From contig NC_053037.3 in assembly GCF_002575655.3 (NCBI RefSeq), forward strand, positions 448,477,793 to 448,541,792: DNA of 64,000 nt, read 5' to 3'. Position 1 is the stretch's first letter. Each line of letters starts with the position of its first letter. Below, piece by piece: positions 21,976 to 34,500 of this stretch. Below the pieces are notes generated by a model. The model was not told where the DNA came from and ran no database searches. It saw nothing but the letters and a program-made list of their open reading frames with translations. The stretch is from Aegilops tauschii subsp. strangulata. Lineage: Eukaryota > Streptophyta > Magnoliopsida > Poales > Poaceae. A program made the position numbers and the translations under genes.

Positions 21976-24900
21976 TCAGTCTGAATCGTAATTCCCCACG
22001 GTGTCATCTTCTTCTTCGTCCTCAACGTCCTCGAACGTTGGCTTCATCTTGATCAACTCTTGTATGTCCATAGCACGACAGGCAATCTTTTAGCCGGCGT
22101 CATTGACGTGATGGTTCTCAAAGATATTAAGAACATCTGTATTATCTTGTACATCAGGAGTAGTGTAAGCATCATCTTGTTGTGCAACTTCATTAAACGA
22201 ATTCCTCTGCTCAAACCTTTGCACTACTCTCCAGTCATCGCTACGTGCAAATGTGTCTTCCAAGAAAAATATCTGTGTTGCTTGATTTGCCAAAATAAAA
22301 GGCTCGTTGGTCTGGTACACCGCCTTGACATTGATGGATTTGAAATAATCATCAGCTCTGGGTTTTGCGATCCTGGAAAACGGGTTATACCAACGACAGC
22401 ACAACAGAACCACACACCGATGATCGTCGAAACTGGAGATATACTGCAACTGAACAATGTCTGTTATGTTAGCATACATTTCAGTTGTCTCTTTGTCATA
22501 CGTATCCATGCTCATGATGGCACTGTTTTGTGTCTTCCTGCCTTCATCTCGTGCAAGGGTGTTGTAGCGCACATCTCCAACAACGCAAGATTCATAATGT
22601 CTTACCCGAGTATCAGGACCCATTGCTAGTGAGTAAAGGGCATCATCAACTGCCTGCCCATCCTCCCGCATCTTCTTAACCTATGGTTAGAAAATAGACA
22701 AGCTGATCATCTTATGTACTCAATATATTAAAAAACTGACAGTGCAATTCAAAAGCTTACATGGCTCTTGAACCATTTCGCACATCCTGCCATAACCAGT
22801 TTGTCAATGTTTCTTGGATTTTGCGGCAGTAACTCCTTTTTGTAGATGCTGCACAACATAGTGATCGCGTCAAACATCTAAATATATAAGAATGTGCTGC
22901 AAGTTTAGTAGATTACGATGTATAAGCTGCAGTACTTAGCACTTACTTAATATAAGGTAGTATCTCAGGACAGTTATTCAACACATACCAAACCATTTTG
23001 TCCAAATCTTTAGGTTTGTCCTCTTGTCGACTCTTCCCTGTAACTCGAACAGAATAATCGAAAACATTGAGCCCGGGATTGTCTTCATCCACGTCTTTGC
23101 TAAGCTGATCAGCTGTTTCAATGTATTTTGAGCAGAATGTCAACGCTTCTATAGCAATGTAGGCCTCTGCAATGGAACCCTCGGGTCTAGCTCTATTCCT
23201 AACATAGCCCTTGAAAGTGCCTAGCCGCCTTTCAATAGGGTACATCCAGCCATACTGTACTGGACCTCTAATTAGTGCCTCATCAGGTAGATGAACAGCC
23301 AAATGCACCATCACATCAAAGAAGGCTGGAGGATATATCTTCTCAAGGTCGCATAGGATAGTTGGTATCTTGTCTCTAAGACGCTCCAAAGCATCTATCC
23401 TGATATTTCTACTGCAGAGTTCCCTAAAGAATTGTCCCAACTCTGCAACTGCTCTGTATAAGTCAGGGCGGCCCAATCCTCTAAGGATAACAGGTAAAAC
23501 CCTTTGAAGTAGGACGTGGCAGTCATGAGTTTTCAACCCTTGTACCTTATCTCCATCTGCACTGAATCTCCTTTCAGGGTTGGAAGCAAATCCATGTGGG
23601 AATCTCACACGTGACAGGACCTTGCAGAATTCTTTTATTTTTACCTTGTCCAAGACGTACACAGCTGGTGCCATATCCCGTGGTTTACCTTCATCTTGCA
23701 CCTGCAAATCCTTTTTGATACCCAGGTGTGTCAAATCAATCCTAGATTTTAAGGTATCTTTCGTCTTGCCTTCAATATTAAGAAGTGTGCCGATAATGCT
23801 GTCACATATATTTTTCTCGATGTGCATGACATCAAGATTATGCCGCAGATCAAAATCTTTCCAATACTCCAAGTCCCACAAAGTGGACCTGCGGGTAAAC
23901 AATAATCTCTCTTCTGCCCTGCCACGCTTCCATTTCCCGCTACCATTATCAAGATGGTTTCCTGGTGTAATATGCCTAACCTTCTCTAATTCCACTTGCA
24001 ACTCATCGGTGGTGAGCCTCTTTGGCGCATCACGGTTTTCATGCTTTGCATTGACCACATGTCTTGGGTATTTTCTAGGATGCGACTTGTCCTTGGCAAG
24101 GAAACGGCGGTGTCCAATGTAACAGATCTTGCTAAGTATTGTGTATGACAGCGGATTCCTGTAAAGCGAATACATGCATTGTAACCATGTGTCGTTCGCC
24201 CTGACATAGTGCCCAAAGCCGGATAATCATGGATGCACCAAATTATAACAGCACGCAGAAAGAAATCAGCTGGTGGGCTGCTATATAGGTCTCGAGTGAG
24301 AACACCCCTCCTTAGCTGTTGAAGTTCCTCCACAAGAGGCTCCATGAACAAATCAAAATCTTTTCCAGGACTTTTTGGACCTGGGATGAGCAAGGCCATC
24401 ATGTAGTTTGATTCTTTGGTGCAGACATTTGGAGGCATGTTGTAAGGGATAACAAGCACTGGCCACATGCTATATGTGGCGCTCTGGTGGCCAAATGGGT
24501 TAAATCCATCTGAAGCTAAGCCAAGTCTAATGTTTCTCGGGTCAGCAGCAAACATTTCGTGCTTCTGATTGAAGCTTTTCCACTCACTACCATGAGATGG
24601 ATGGCTCATTACATTCTGATCTCTGAAAACCTGGTTCCTAGAATGCCACAGTACATCCTCTCTTGTTTCAGCATCATGAAACAACCTCTGCAATCTTTGT
24701 GTAATTGGAAAATGTCTCAGAACATTATGAGGAATCCTCTTCTCAGCATGGCCATCTTTCCATCTTGATGATTTGCATTTCGGGCATTCACTTAAGTTGG
24801 CATAATCCTTCCAGAACAGAACACAATTATTCTTACAAACATGGATCATATCATATCCAATTCCAACTGCACGAAGGAAATTCTTCATTTTACTGTAGGT

Positions 24901-25497
24901 GTGTGGCAGCTCAGACGCATCTGGGAAAGCTTTGCGGAAAGCAGCCAACATCGCATCGAATGATTTGTTGGTCATCCGCTCAGATGTCTTAACCTAAAGA
25001 AAGGTGACCATAGCTGAGAATACTGACAGCTTATTTCCTGGGGTGACATCCATGTTGCATTGTTCCAACATGCGGGCCCACCATTTTTCTTCTGCAGGTG
25101 AAAGTTCATGGAATGCACGAGCATTTCGTAGCATTGTTTCAATGTTGGTCAAACTCAGTGGCTCCGCCACCACCTCCTCCTCCTCCTCCTCTTCCACCTG
25201 AGCATCAGGCAGATCGAGATGGTGATCGGTTGCTTCCACGTAGTCAATAACATTGACGTTCACGGGTTCACCATGATAAACCCACCTAGTATATGTGACC
25301 GACATCCCATACAAGTGTAGATGATTTTGCACAGTTGACTAGGGTCTTGTAACTGAATTCATACAACTTCTACACGGGCAGAGCACATCTGATTTCGGAC
25401 CACCGTACTCAGCTCTGATAAAGTTCATGAAGTTTTCAACTGCCTCGACATATCCAGCAAAGAATCTTCGAGCAGAAGTTATTCAAGTCCTGTCCAT
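21976..25497 (-). pseudogene. TNP2-like CACTA transposase, disabled
   Basis: This is the catalytic transposase of the giant element. From the ATG at 25497 the order is that of plant TNP2: a transposase-associated domain (FFAGYVEAVENFMNFI, CPCRSCMN, HLHLYGM), Transposase_21 (24840-24120, with HVCKNNCVLFWKDY, HPSHGSEW, GLASDGFNPFG, CYIGHRRFL), a DUF4218-like region (23530-23130, THDCHVLLQRVLP, YGWMYPIERRLGTFKGY) and a DUF4216-like region (22620-22230, DDHRCVVLLCCRWYNPF). Two introns fit near 22940 and 22680-22765. The acidic tail ends at 21978-21976. Disabling changes are TGA at codon 5 (25485-25483, probably Trp), TAG at codon 53 (25341-25339, probably Gln), TAG at codon 168 (24996-24994, probably Gln), a frameshift near 24165 and TAA at 22092-22090. 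The length is normal for the family. It points left, opposite to the En/Spm accessory gene at 47.8-51.0 kb. Confidence 0.88.
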
Positions 25498-26030
25498 TTG
25501 TTAGACATACAAATTAGTTCTTCTACTAGATATTACAGGAAAAACATATATGCTTTTTTATGATGTCTAGAAGAAAATACCTAGGTCGATGTCAAAAGCT
25601 ATGGCAAGATATTTGGACGAGCAGATCTAAGTAACAAAATATATGTAAAGCTAATTCAGCAAACAGATTTGAGTGCTAAATTATGACAGGCTGTTTCAGC
25701 AGTCAATGAGGCCGAGCACACATCCATTGAACTATCGAAGGCCATCGCAGCAACAAAGATCGAGTATAAAACGGTGTAGAGCTATTTCACCTAACAGATT
25801 GGCTACTAGACCATGGCAATCTACGTCACAATAAATATATGGCAGGATATTTTAGCAACTAATCGGCCTTGGCATGCCATCTTAGCTAAGCAGATTGAGT
25901 GTAGAACAGGGCAAGGAAGGTTCTTAAGCAGAGCATATTGACTGTAAACTACTTCGGCAAACAGTGAGATTAACAGCGTCTATCAGCTAACATTCAGTGC
26001 TACACCGACATGCACAGGGCCTCGGTCTAG
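25498..26030. other. Upstream region of TNP2
   Basis: AT-rich sequence with short repeated phrases around 'agcaaacagattgagtgtaga' (25650, 25790, 25890). It probably contains the TNP2 promoter and 5' UTR, but no clear TATA box or gene can be assigned. Confidence 0.4.
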
Positions 26031-26560
26031 ATTGCGCGTACCATGGGAGAAGCTGACCGCCGTGCGTCTCCACACAAACGCCGCCAGTGGTGGCGGCGCT
26101 GACCGCCGTGCGCCTCCACAAGAACGTCGCCCGCGGTGGCGGCGCGGCTAGAGGATGGCATTCTACGATAGCGTACTGTGGGAGTGAGAGGATCGCCGTG
26201 CATCCCCTCGACGAACCGCGGTGCCGAGGTATCGGCGTGGCGGGGAGGGCGGCTTTGGCAGAGCGAATGGAGTGGAGGGGGACGGGGGGAGGGGGTTTGG
26301 GGAATATTATTGGCTAGTTGGCCGAAGGGCGGTTGAATATAGGATTTGGGGGGAATTTTGGGTGGGAGGGAGGATTTTCGCATGGTGGGCGGGGGGAGTT
26401 TGGCGCATGGTCGGTTTCTCCATGTGCAGTCCCACGTGTCAGTGAAGAGGCAAGCCGAAGCGTGTTCCGTTTGCGTGAGCCGTGTGCAGGACCGAACGTG
26501 TGTGGGGTGCAATGCGACCGCGACAGGGGTGCTGTGAGTGTACCGCCTTTTTTCCTTTTA
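26031..26560. other. GC-rich block with tandem duplication and promoter-like repeat
   Basis: A 45-bp unit is duplicated at 26057-26147 (GACCGCCGTGCG(T/C)CTCCACA). An open minus-strand frame of about 160 codons crosses the block with no recognisable domain. The segment 26395-26560 ('cccacgtgtcagtgaagag', then 'gtgtgcaggaccgaacgtg', then 'tgcaatgcgaccgcgaca') is similar to 37520-37690. Confidence 0.4.
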
Positions 26561-26899
26561 AACTAGGTGCTTCGCCCCCTCAAAAAAAACTTGTTGCTTC
26601 GCGCGATCCATCGATACTACTACTAGTAATCCAGTAATCCCGACTAAAACGGCGCGGCTGGGTCTTTTCCCGCGCGATATGCTGGGAGGTTGGCTTAGTT
26701 GGGTTTTTAGGACGAGTAATGCTACACCTACGTAGTCCCAGTTACATAATTAACATAATGTGAAACATGTGAGCTGTTTATTGTAGATTGGGGGGAATGA
26801 GGGGCCCACCACCATGAAAATCAGGGGAGGACAGAGAGAGGCAATTTACGTTAACCCTTTCGTGGGTTCCCGTAGATGTAGAAAAATGTGAAATGCGTG

Positions 26900-26985
26900 A
26901 ATGTGCATTTGCAGATAAGGCCTTCCCTCGTTCATCCTTTTCTCCCACAAGATCTTGATCTTCCATGCAACGCACGGGCATCTTG
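26900..26985. mobile_element. Fragment of the CAAGATGCCCGTGC inverted-repeat element
   Basis: The sequence ending CGCACGGGCATCTTG at 26985, followed by CTA, matches the right arm of the complete inverted-repeat element at 40203-40680, including the phrase 'gttcatccttttctcccacaag'. Only one arm is present. Confidence 0.6.
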
Positions 26986-27907
26986 CTAGTACTCCTAAAA
27001 TATACTATATTATTGTGAAAGTTCATATACACCGGCCGAGATTAATGCAAACACAGCAGATTTTCATTACATTTTGAACTTTTATAGGACAGAAAAATAA
27101 AAGAAACCCGACGCTAAACCTATTCTACGGCGGCGACCGACGTCCTCCATCTGCGATCTCCATGTACGGGGGCGGGGTTCAAGACCCGTGAAGTGAAGGT
27201 GCGGTCTCCGGCGAGGAAAAGTAGAACACGGGAGACGGACCGGCCAGTTGGCACACCATGCCCTGCCGCCTCCCATGCCCTACTCATCCTCGGAAGAGTC
27301 CCCGACCTCGGCGGTGCCGGACGTTGGACGGCAGCAAGTAGGACGCATGGCTGACGGTGCTCCCGTCGTCGGCCGCCAGCGTGGCCATCGCTTGTGCGGC
27401 GACTTGCGCGAGGGCGGCGACCTCGAGCTCCATCCCCGAAGACAAGCTCTCCCGCAGAGCGTTCGCGCTTGCGGTCATGGCAGATGTGGTGCCAGGTAGG
27501 AGGATGATGCGCTATGGTGTGGAGGTTAGCTGGGCGTTGCCGCTTTAAGTAGCGCATTCCGGTGAGGCCAAGCCTCCTGGTGCGTCATTAAGTCGCCGGA
27601 GTTGGTTCCTCCGGCACCGAGCCTCTTAACGACGGCATACGGATGGACGTCATGAATGCGGGCAGTTGGCGCCAGCTGGGAACGCACCGCGCGACGGTGC
27701 GAGGGACGAGGGTTTTTGGTGTGCCAGGGTAGTCAGCTGCGGTCGTATGTTGGAGATGCCCTTTGCTCAAATGCGATCGACGCATGTCATTGAAAAAGCA
27801 AGACGACCCGACATGGTCTCAGGTCCTGAGGATGCTGTTGGACGCGCTACACCACTCCGCGGACGCGTCCCGGCGCCCCGTGCATCCTCGACGAGCCGGG
27901 TGTTGGG
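26986..27907. other. Possible captured gene fragment
   Basis: A GC-rich stretch (27120-27890) has an open minus-strand frame at 27284-27478 (starting MTASANALRESLSSGMELEV, Ala-rich) and others overlapping it. There is no recognisable domain or intron pattern. The base composition contrasts with its AT-rich neighbours. It could be a host gene fragment captured by the CACTA; this is inference. Confidence 0.3.
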
Positions 27908-28180
27908 GTGTGTTTGGATTGTGGCCTAAGTGCACCTTACCAAAATTTTGATCATGACCCAAAGATTGGTCTTTGTTTGGATGGTTGCCATTTTTTGAGG
28001 TTTTGGTCATGACCAAAAAATGGATGGTTGCCATTTTTTTTGGCATGCCAATTAACTCTAGCCAACTCTAGTTCATTTTTCTTGCCGATGTCGGCCAAAT
28101 CATGGGCAACCAAAACCTCAACCAAAATTTTGGCTACCCAATGCTTTGATGGGGCAACCTTGGGCACAAACCAAACATAC
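27908..28180. mobile_element. MITE with GTGTGTTTGG-type terminal inverted repeats
   Basis: A 273-bp element is bounded by imperfect inverted repeats, GTGTGTTTGGATTGTGGCC at the left and GGGCACAAACCAAACATAC at the right. The interior is itself partly palindromic (ttggtcatgaccaa). G(T/A)GTTTGG-type ends suggest a Harbinger/Tourist or hAT MITE. I could not define the TSD. Confidence 0.6.
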
Positions 28181-30330
28181 TAGCTGTTGGTCGTGCCATA
28201 GCACTAACGCCACCCTCGGCACACTAAAACCGACCGTGTCTAGCGACGATGAGCGTGTCGCTCACCGCGGTCGCCGTGTCCAGAGGCGGTGCTGGAGCTA
28301 CGCCACATTGTTGGCCCCCACGACCCACATGAACGGTTGCCGGTGGCGAGGAGGTCGTGGCCCAGCTCCTCCATTGGACTAGTTTGCGCTACATCGTCCC
28401 GACAGGTGTGCCCCACAATTCGGTTTCCCTGTTTTCCCGGCCATATTCGAGCGTCAGTGCTCCGCGTTGTGCATTAGGCCTTTCACTATGTAGGCCAAGC
28501 GAGACAACGTATTGTTTATTTGAGCCGGTCAACTATAATCATGTGGCGTTTGCTTATTTCTCATTCATCTCCAACCCTTTTCTCCATCGATCATCTCGCC
28601 CTCCGGTCGAGTCCATCCTCCCGCATGCCTCATTTGAACATTCTGCCGAGTATCATTCGCATGTGGGCCTAGACCATGCTTGTATTTCCAATGTTTATTT
28701 GTAATTTGTCCGACATGCATACAAACAAACGGTTTGTTTGAAGTTTCACTTTGCCTCCACTACGTGTCGCTTCGCGTCTTAGTTTTGGCATCCCATTTGG
28801 TTCATGCATGCTCCGACACACATGTTGACGAGATCGATTGATGTTCAGAGATCAATTGCATGTCGTGCAAGGGGATAAAGGTTTGGTCTGTTTCTATGAT
28901 AGAATCGACCCGCTGGGGGGTCTGTGTGGATCAGAGGGAGTATATTGTACGTTCATAAGTGAAACAAACGTATTGTACCCACCCTAGTCTGGACCCCGAG
29001 ATGAAATCGAGAGAGAACGAGTGGGGGCATTTGTGATACCTAAGGCGGATTCAAATTTTTTAACCGGTGATCATAGCATCCGCAAATCATATATAAAGGG
29101 TATTCAATGTTCATTTCGTTTTAACGTACAATATACTCCCTCCTATCCTTTCTAGTTTACATATAAGTTTTATATGTAGTCAAAGTATCTCTACTTTGAT
29201 AAAAAAAAGTATCAACATTCAACAACGCCCAATCAATATTGTTAGATTCGTACGTACTCCTAGATTTGTACTCGAGATGGTTTCCAATTTGTTTTCAACT
29301 ACGTGAATGTGCTTGTTCTCGAGCATGCTCTTCCTACTAGGATTTCGCCACGTATAGCCAGTCCAATAATAACTTTTTTAAGCTCCCTGTCCAATAGTAC
29401 TAGTGGCGTACTGACAACATCTATACTAGAGTATGCAGTGCTCATAGTTGTACTCCTTCCTTCCATTTATATAGGGCCTATGTGGAGGAGAGAGATGTGA
29501 AAAAGTAAGGGGAGTGAGCTCTCATGCAAGATCCTAGCTATATACGCATTCCCAGTTAAATACGTACAATAAATATGAAGAAAGAGATGGAGAGGAGATG
29601 GAAAAAAGTACTAATACAATAGCCAACCTTATAATTTTTTTTGCGGGAAATAGCCAACCTTGTAGCCCACACTACTGTATGAGTGCATATAATAGATGAT
29701 GGCTATAGATGACATGGCAGTTCCTTATAGCCATCGATTGGCTATATTATTAACCATGCTCTAATGCGTTTTTCAAAACCGCATTTGACTATTCACAAGA
29801 TTAATAGTACATGAGATGTATAATGTGAAAATTATATCATTGGAAGCTCCTTTCACATACGTATCCATGCCTTACCCTCCCTTTCGGTCACTTACTGGCG
29901 GCCCCATCCTTGCTAGGCCCCGCATGTCAGTTACTCAATGGGTTCGGCCATGTCAGGGGATCCTCATCCATAGTATACTCCCTCTGTTTTTATTTACTCC
30001 GCATAAAATGACGCGGGCGGGGGAAGGGAAAGGACATCAGTTTGCTCTCAACTGCGGTCCCACAAGCGAGCGAAAACGCAAGACGAAGCACGTTCCATTC
30101 GGTGAGCGACGTGGAGGGTCTAGCGTGCCGGGCTCCAACGCGAAGGCGACGAGAGCGATGTACAGTCAAAACCGATTGACCGGTCGTCATCGGAACCACT
30201 ATTCACACCAGAACCTTCGCTACTCGGCCTACGCCAGCCACTGCCCTAAAACCACACCTAATCTCCAGCCCCTTCCCCCACCTTTCGATCCCCTAGCCCG
30301 CATCAAGCATCCCCTAGTTCGCCGGAAAGC
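28181..30330. other. Region without a supported gene
   Basis: Moderately GC-rich at 28200-28480, then AT-rich. It contains orphan MITE-type ends: 'gagggagta' at 28931, 'tactccctccta' at 29133 and 'tactccctctgtttttatttactccgc' at 29976. No complete element or coding region could be defined. The last 350 bases are GC-rich and lead into the gene that starts at 30331. Confidence 0.4.
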
Positions 30331-30636
30331 CATGGTGCCCCGCAGGATCACGTACTACAAGATGCTGACGCTGGAGCGCCACGCAGAAATCGCGGCGGCG
30401 ATCGGCGCCAGTGACCTCCGTTCCCAAGCTCACTTTGCGGCGGGCCAATCCCCGAGTTCTCTGGAGCCAAGCTACGAGGAGGAGGAAGTCGATCCAATTT
30501 TCATGGCGGAGGTCACGGCGCAGAAGGCCCCCGATGGGTATGAGATGATGGACGTCGACTTCGTGTCGGCGTCCGAGTCCCCCATGGTGCATGCGGACCA
30601 GCAGTTCAACCTGGCTATACTAAAGGAGGACCGGGA

Positions 30637-31005
30637 GGCAGAGGCTCAACTCGACGTGGAGCGCGTGCATGCCGCTACCATCGAGGCTCTCCTACAGGCG
30701 GAACCGCATGTCGTGGTTGTGAACCGGGCGGCGGAGTGCGCGGATGCCGCTGCCATCGAGGCCCTCCTGCAGGCGGAACGGACGTCCTGGACTTGAACCG
30801 GGTGGCAGAGGCTCAACTCGACGCGGAGCGCGCGGATGCCGCTCTCATCGAGGCCCTCCTGCAGGCGGAATCGGACGTCCTGGACTTGAACCGGGCGGCA
30901 TAGGCTCGACTCGACGCGGAGCACGCGGATGCCGCTGCCATCGAGGCCCTCCTGCAGGCGGAACCAGACGTCCTCGACTTGAACCGGGCGGTGCTCTCAT
31001 CCGTG
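30637..31005 (+). repeat. Four in-frame units of about 93 bp in the cargo gene
   Basis: Units share GATGCCGCT..CATCGAGGC(T/C)CTCCT(G/A)CAGGCGGAA and GACGTCCT(G/C)GACTTGAACCGGGCG. Period and frame agree, so expansion happened while the gene was coding. Confidence 0.75.
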
Positions 31006-31010
31006 CAGAG

Positions 31011-31522
31011 TGTTGGTGTCCTGGACTAGGGGGTACTCACCACGTCGTCTCCCGATCAGTTGGATTGGGCCGAGGACCCCGGGGCCGAATACTTATGGGG
31101 TCAGTTCGGACTGCCGATGACATGTGCATGGAAGATTCCACAAGACTTGGTGATCAAGACAAGGACTCCTCTCCACCGGCGTATTCGGCTAGGACTCCTA
31201 TAACCCTAGGCCTCTGGTGCATTATATAAGCCGAGGCCAGGCTAGTCGATACGGAGATGATATATGCTAGATCATTATGATATACACATGACCATAGTCA
31301 TACAGGCTAGACTTCTAGGGTTTAGCCATCATGATCTCGTGGTAGATCAACTCTTGTAATACTCATATTCATCAAAATCAATCAAGCAGGAAGTAGGGTA
31401 TTACCTCCATAGAGAGGGCCCGAACCTGGATAAACATCGTGTCCCCAGTCTCCTATTACCATCGATTCTAGACGCACAGTTCGGGACCCCCTACCCGAGA
31501 TCCGCCGGTTCTGACACCGACA
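31011..31522 (+). repeat. 5' LTR of the LARD-like element
   Basis: The 512-bp LTR starts TGTTGGTGTCCTGGAC and ends CTGACACCGACA. A TATA box (CATTATATAAGCC) lies near 31222. Confidence 0.9.
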
Positions 31523-34500
31523 TTGGTGCTTTCATTGAGAGTTCTGCTGTGTGTTCGACAAAGGATCGATGGCTCACCTGCAGATCAACTGCGACGTCGG
31601 CATCTTTGTCACCAGCTCGACTGGTCACCTTGGTTCGACCAAGAACTGCGCCCCGTCTTCGGATCACCATGTTCGGGCGAGGGCCTTCATCAACATCAAC
31701 TCTGATCTCTATCAAGGTCATGGAGGAATCATCCATAGAGCTCGGGGGCTCAACGTCAACATTGCCCTCGAGCAACCGCGCTGTTTTTCCGGACAGCGAA
31801 CTCATATCCGCCGCCACTGGCTCCTCGAGTATCGCTTTGACGATCGCTTCGGTGGGATTGTGCGGAATTGAGTCTACAACAACCATGCAAAATTTCATCG
31901 AGTTCTGATGGAGGAATATCTGGCAATCTATGATATACCGAAGCCGTTCCGAATCTGGACGGGATTCTGGACGAGTTTGGAGCGTGGCGTCCAACATCTA
32001 GCTCGGACGTCCTTTCGAAGATCCAATTGTTGATCGGCTGCGGAATTCCTATATCTACCACCCCTCAAAATTTCAGCTCGATCCGACCGTTCAAACTTCG
32101 GGAAACCTCCGATGAGCGCAACGATTTTCGGATCCGTTTTCTGCGCGAATACGAATCTGGCCCAACTTCATGTTTCTTCATGAACGGGATATCGGACACC
32201 CCTTTTGAAGGAATTTTTTAAGGTATTGCACGTTGTTTTTAAACACGCACCCATAAAATTTTAAGCCTCCTCCGAGGTAATATTCACCATCACACTGGTG
32301 TCAAACCAGTCCGGCAGTATTGCTCCACGGCTACCGACCTGCGCTAGACACGTCGCCGCTTTATTGAGCCAAGCTCAACTCCTTCGATCATCATCTCGGC
32401 AAGCCGAACAAGAGTTCGGCATCGCGAAGGATAAATCATCATCAACATCGCTACCCCACGGATTACACGGAGCGGGCACACCGGCATCGCCACGCGGTAG
32501 CTTCATCAAGCTAGCGTCGATCGCGTCACAAGTCTTGACCTACGTCAGCATCACCATGCTGCCTCCTCTTCAAATCATCATCAAACACGCCGACCTGTTT
32601 CGACACATCGGCTGACATGTAGACTCCGGCATCTCTTCGCTGAGCTGCTCCAACACCTCGGCTAGACCGGGGGCTTCATCATCTCTTCATCAACCTACTC
32701 CGGTGACTTTGGCGTCACCAGCCGACCAGCTTCGTCACGATTAGCTGGACCGAGGGCTTTGTCTCAGCAAGCCAACCTTTTGCCAGCATCGCCATGCCGG
32801 CGCTTTATCACCCGTCAGGCAATGGGTGTGCGGATCGAGTCCCAATTTGGGAGTCACCTTTCTTTGGATTGCTACAATAAATAAACTAGGTGCTATTTAT
32901 CCCAGTAATTTTTGCTTGTTTGGGTCTATTCTCCCCAAAGAATTATTACTCTAGTTTGTTTCATCATCTCTACGCAGGCCTGTCAAATGGCGACCGCATT
33001 ATCGACGGTCACACGGTGGTACAGTCAGTTTCTGTATATAGTCCGGCAAACGCCGAATCCGGAACTTGGACCGGCATGTGAATTCGGGCTTTTGCCACGC
33101 CTTCATCGCGTCACGCCGATGCTCTGCATCAACATTGACTTCGGCACCAGGCCTCATCTCTTGAAATGAATTATTTTTGCGAAAACCAATTATGCAAGGA
33201 TTTTATATATATTTATATTATTCTTTTTGGACCGCACTATTTTATGCGTGTAGGTGATCGACTTCGACTGCGTTACATGGACGCTTCGGCAAGCCAATGC
33301 CGCTGTCTCAAATTGGCACAAATCGGCTTGCGTGATCACCTTGTTTGTCGTGTTGCCATACCGACGTGTTCGGTTGCCTCGGGGACATCGGCATCGCCGA
33401 GAGAGCACTACCTCACCGAGTGTTCGGCGCACAGGCCATACTTCTTTTATTACTGACGTTGCATAAATTATTTATTATGCAACAAATTTTATTCATCATT
33501 ATTACCACTATCTCCGGTTTGCACTATTTTTTGTGCACAGGTAAATGAATCGAGTTGGGCAGTGCTGTCTCCTTGGCTGGACGGGTGGCTTCGTCAACAC
33601 TTCATTAACCCGCACCGGGGGCTTCGGCGTCACTCTACCGGCCCGCTTTGGCCGTGCTATGCCACCACTTCGGAGTGCCAAGCTCTTCGCTCCGCCACCT
33701 TGGGACCGGCTTGGGGGATGGAACGTTGTCCTGCATCAAGCTTGGACCGCGTCATCAATGCTGAACACATTAACAAGCTAAGTCGCTTTCATGCTCAAAA
33801 ACTTTCGGTTTTAAATTTTTTTCGGTTCGACCAAGCGTCATACTTCCTTGTCAAAACTTTGTTGGTGATGCACAAATTCAAATACCCTGTTTACTTGGGG
33901 GCTTCCTTCATGAAGCTTTTCCTCTTGCATATGATTATACTTGTACGGCTTCGTTCCTTCTTCGTGTATTACGCCACAATATGCACCATATTGACTTAAG
34001 TGTTCCACAAGCTGGGTTGCCTGGCTCCTGTGCTTACCCCTACGTTCCCGATTGTTCGGCTAGGGAGTAAAGGGAGCACCTCTGCGATTGTCACGGTCGG
34101 GTCATCCGAGCTCTGACCTCAGACTGGGTGAAGCCGAAAGCTAGCGCTCTTATTGTTTTCAATCATGGTCGGCACACAACGGAACTCATGAGTACAAAAA
34201 ATCTATTGCACAAGTCTCATAGTAACAATGAGCACCGAAGAAAGGTATCGGTGGAGGTACTATTTTCTTCGAAGATGCTTCTTACACTTTGTCAGTAATA
34301 TAGCATAAGCTCCCTAAGCGCGCTTTGTCTGTTATAGCCTTATGGCCTGATTGCCTGGTTATCGGAAACACCGTCGATATTCTCGACATGTGGAGTACAT
34401 AACACTCTTCGGCCCTTGACCGAAGAGGGAGAAGCCGACGGTCGGTTAAGACGCGTTTAAAGTTCGGGTGAACACAGATATGATATAAGTACTTCGGTAC

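Noticed and set aside
28921..29145. A Stowaway-like MITE between 'gagggagta' and 'tactccctccta'
   Set aside because: The two ends face the wrong way for one element (a right end followed by a left end). They are more likely orphan ends of separate truncated copies.
29816..30330. Upstream extension of the cargo gene frame
   Set aside because: The frame happens to be open, but the codons look non-coding and cross MITE-type sequence. The ATG at 30331 has the better context and begins the compositionally coding part.
31491..31997. A 168-codon minus-strand frame at the LTR/interior junction
   Set aside because: It crosses the LTR end and primer site antisense to the element and has no recognisable motif.
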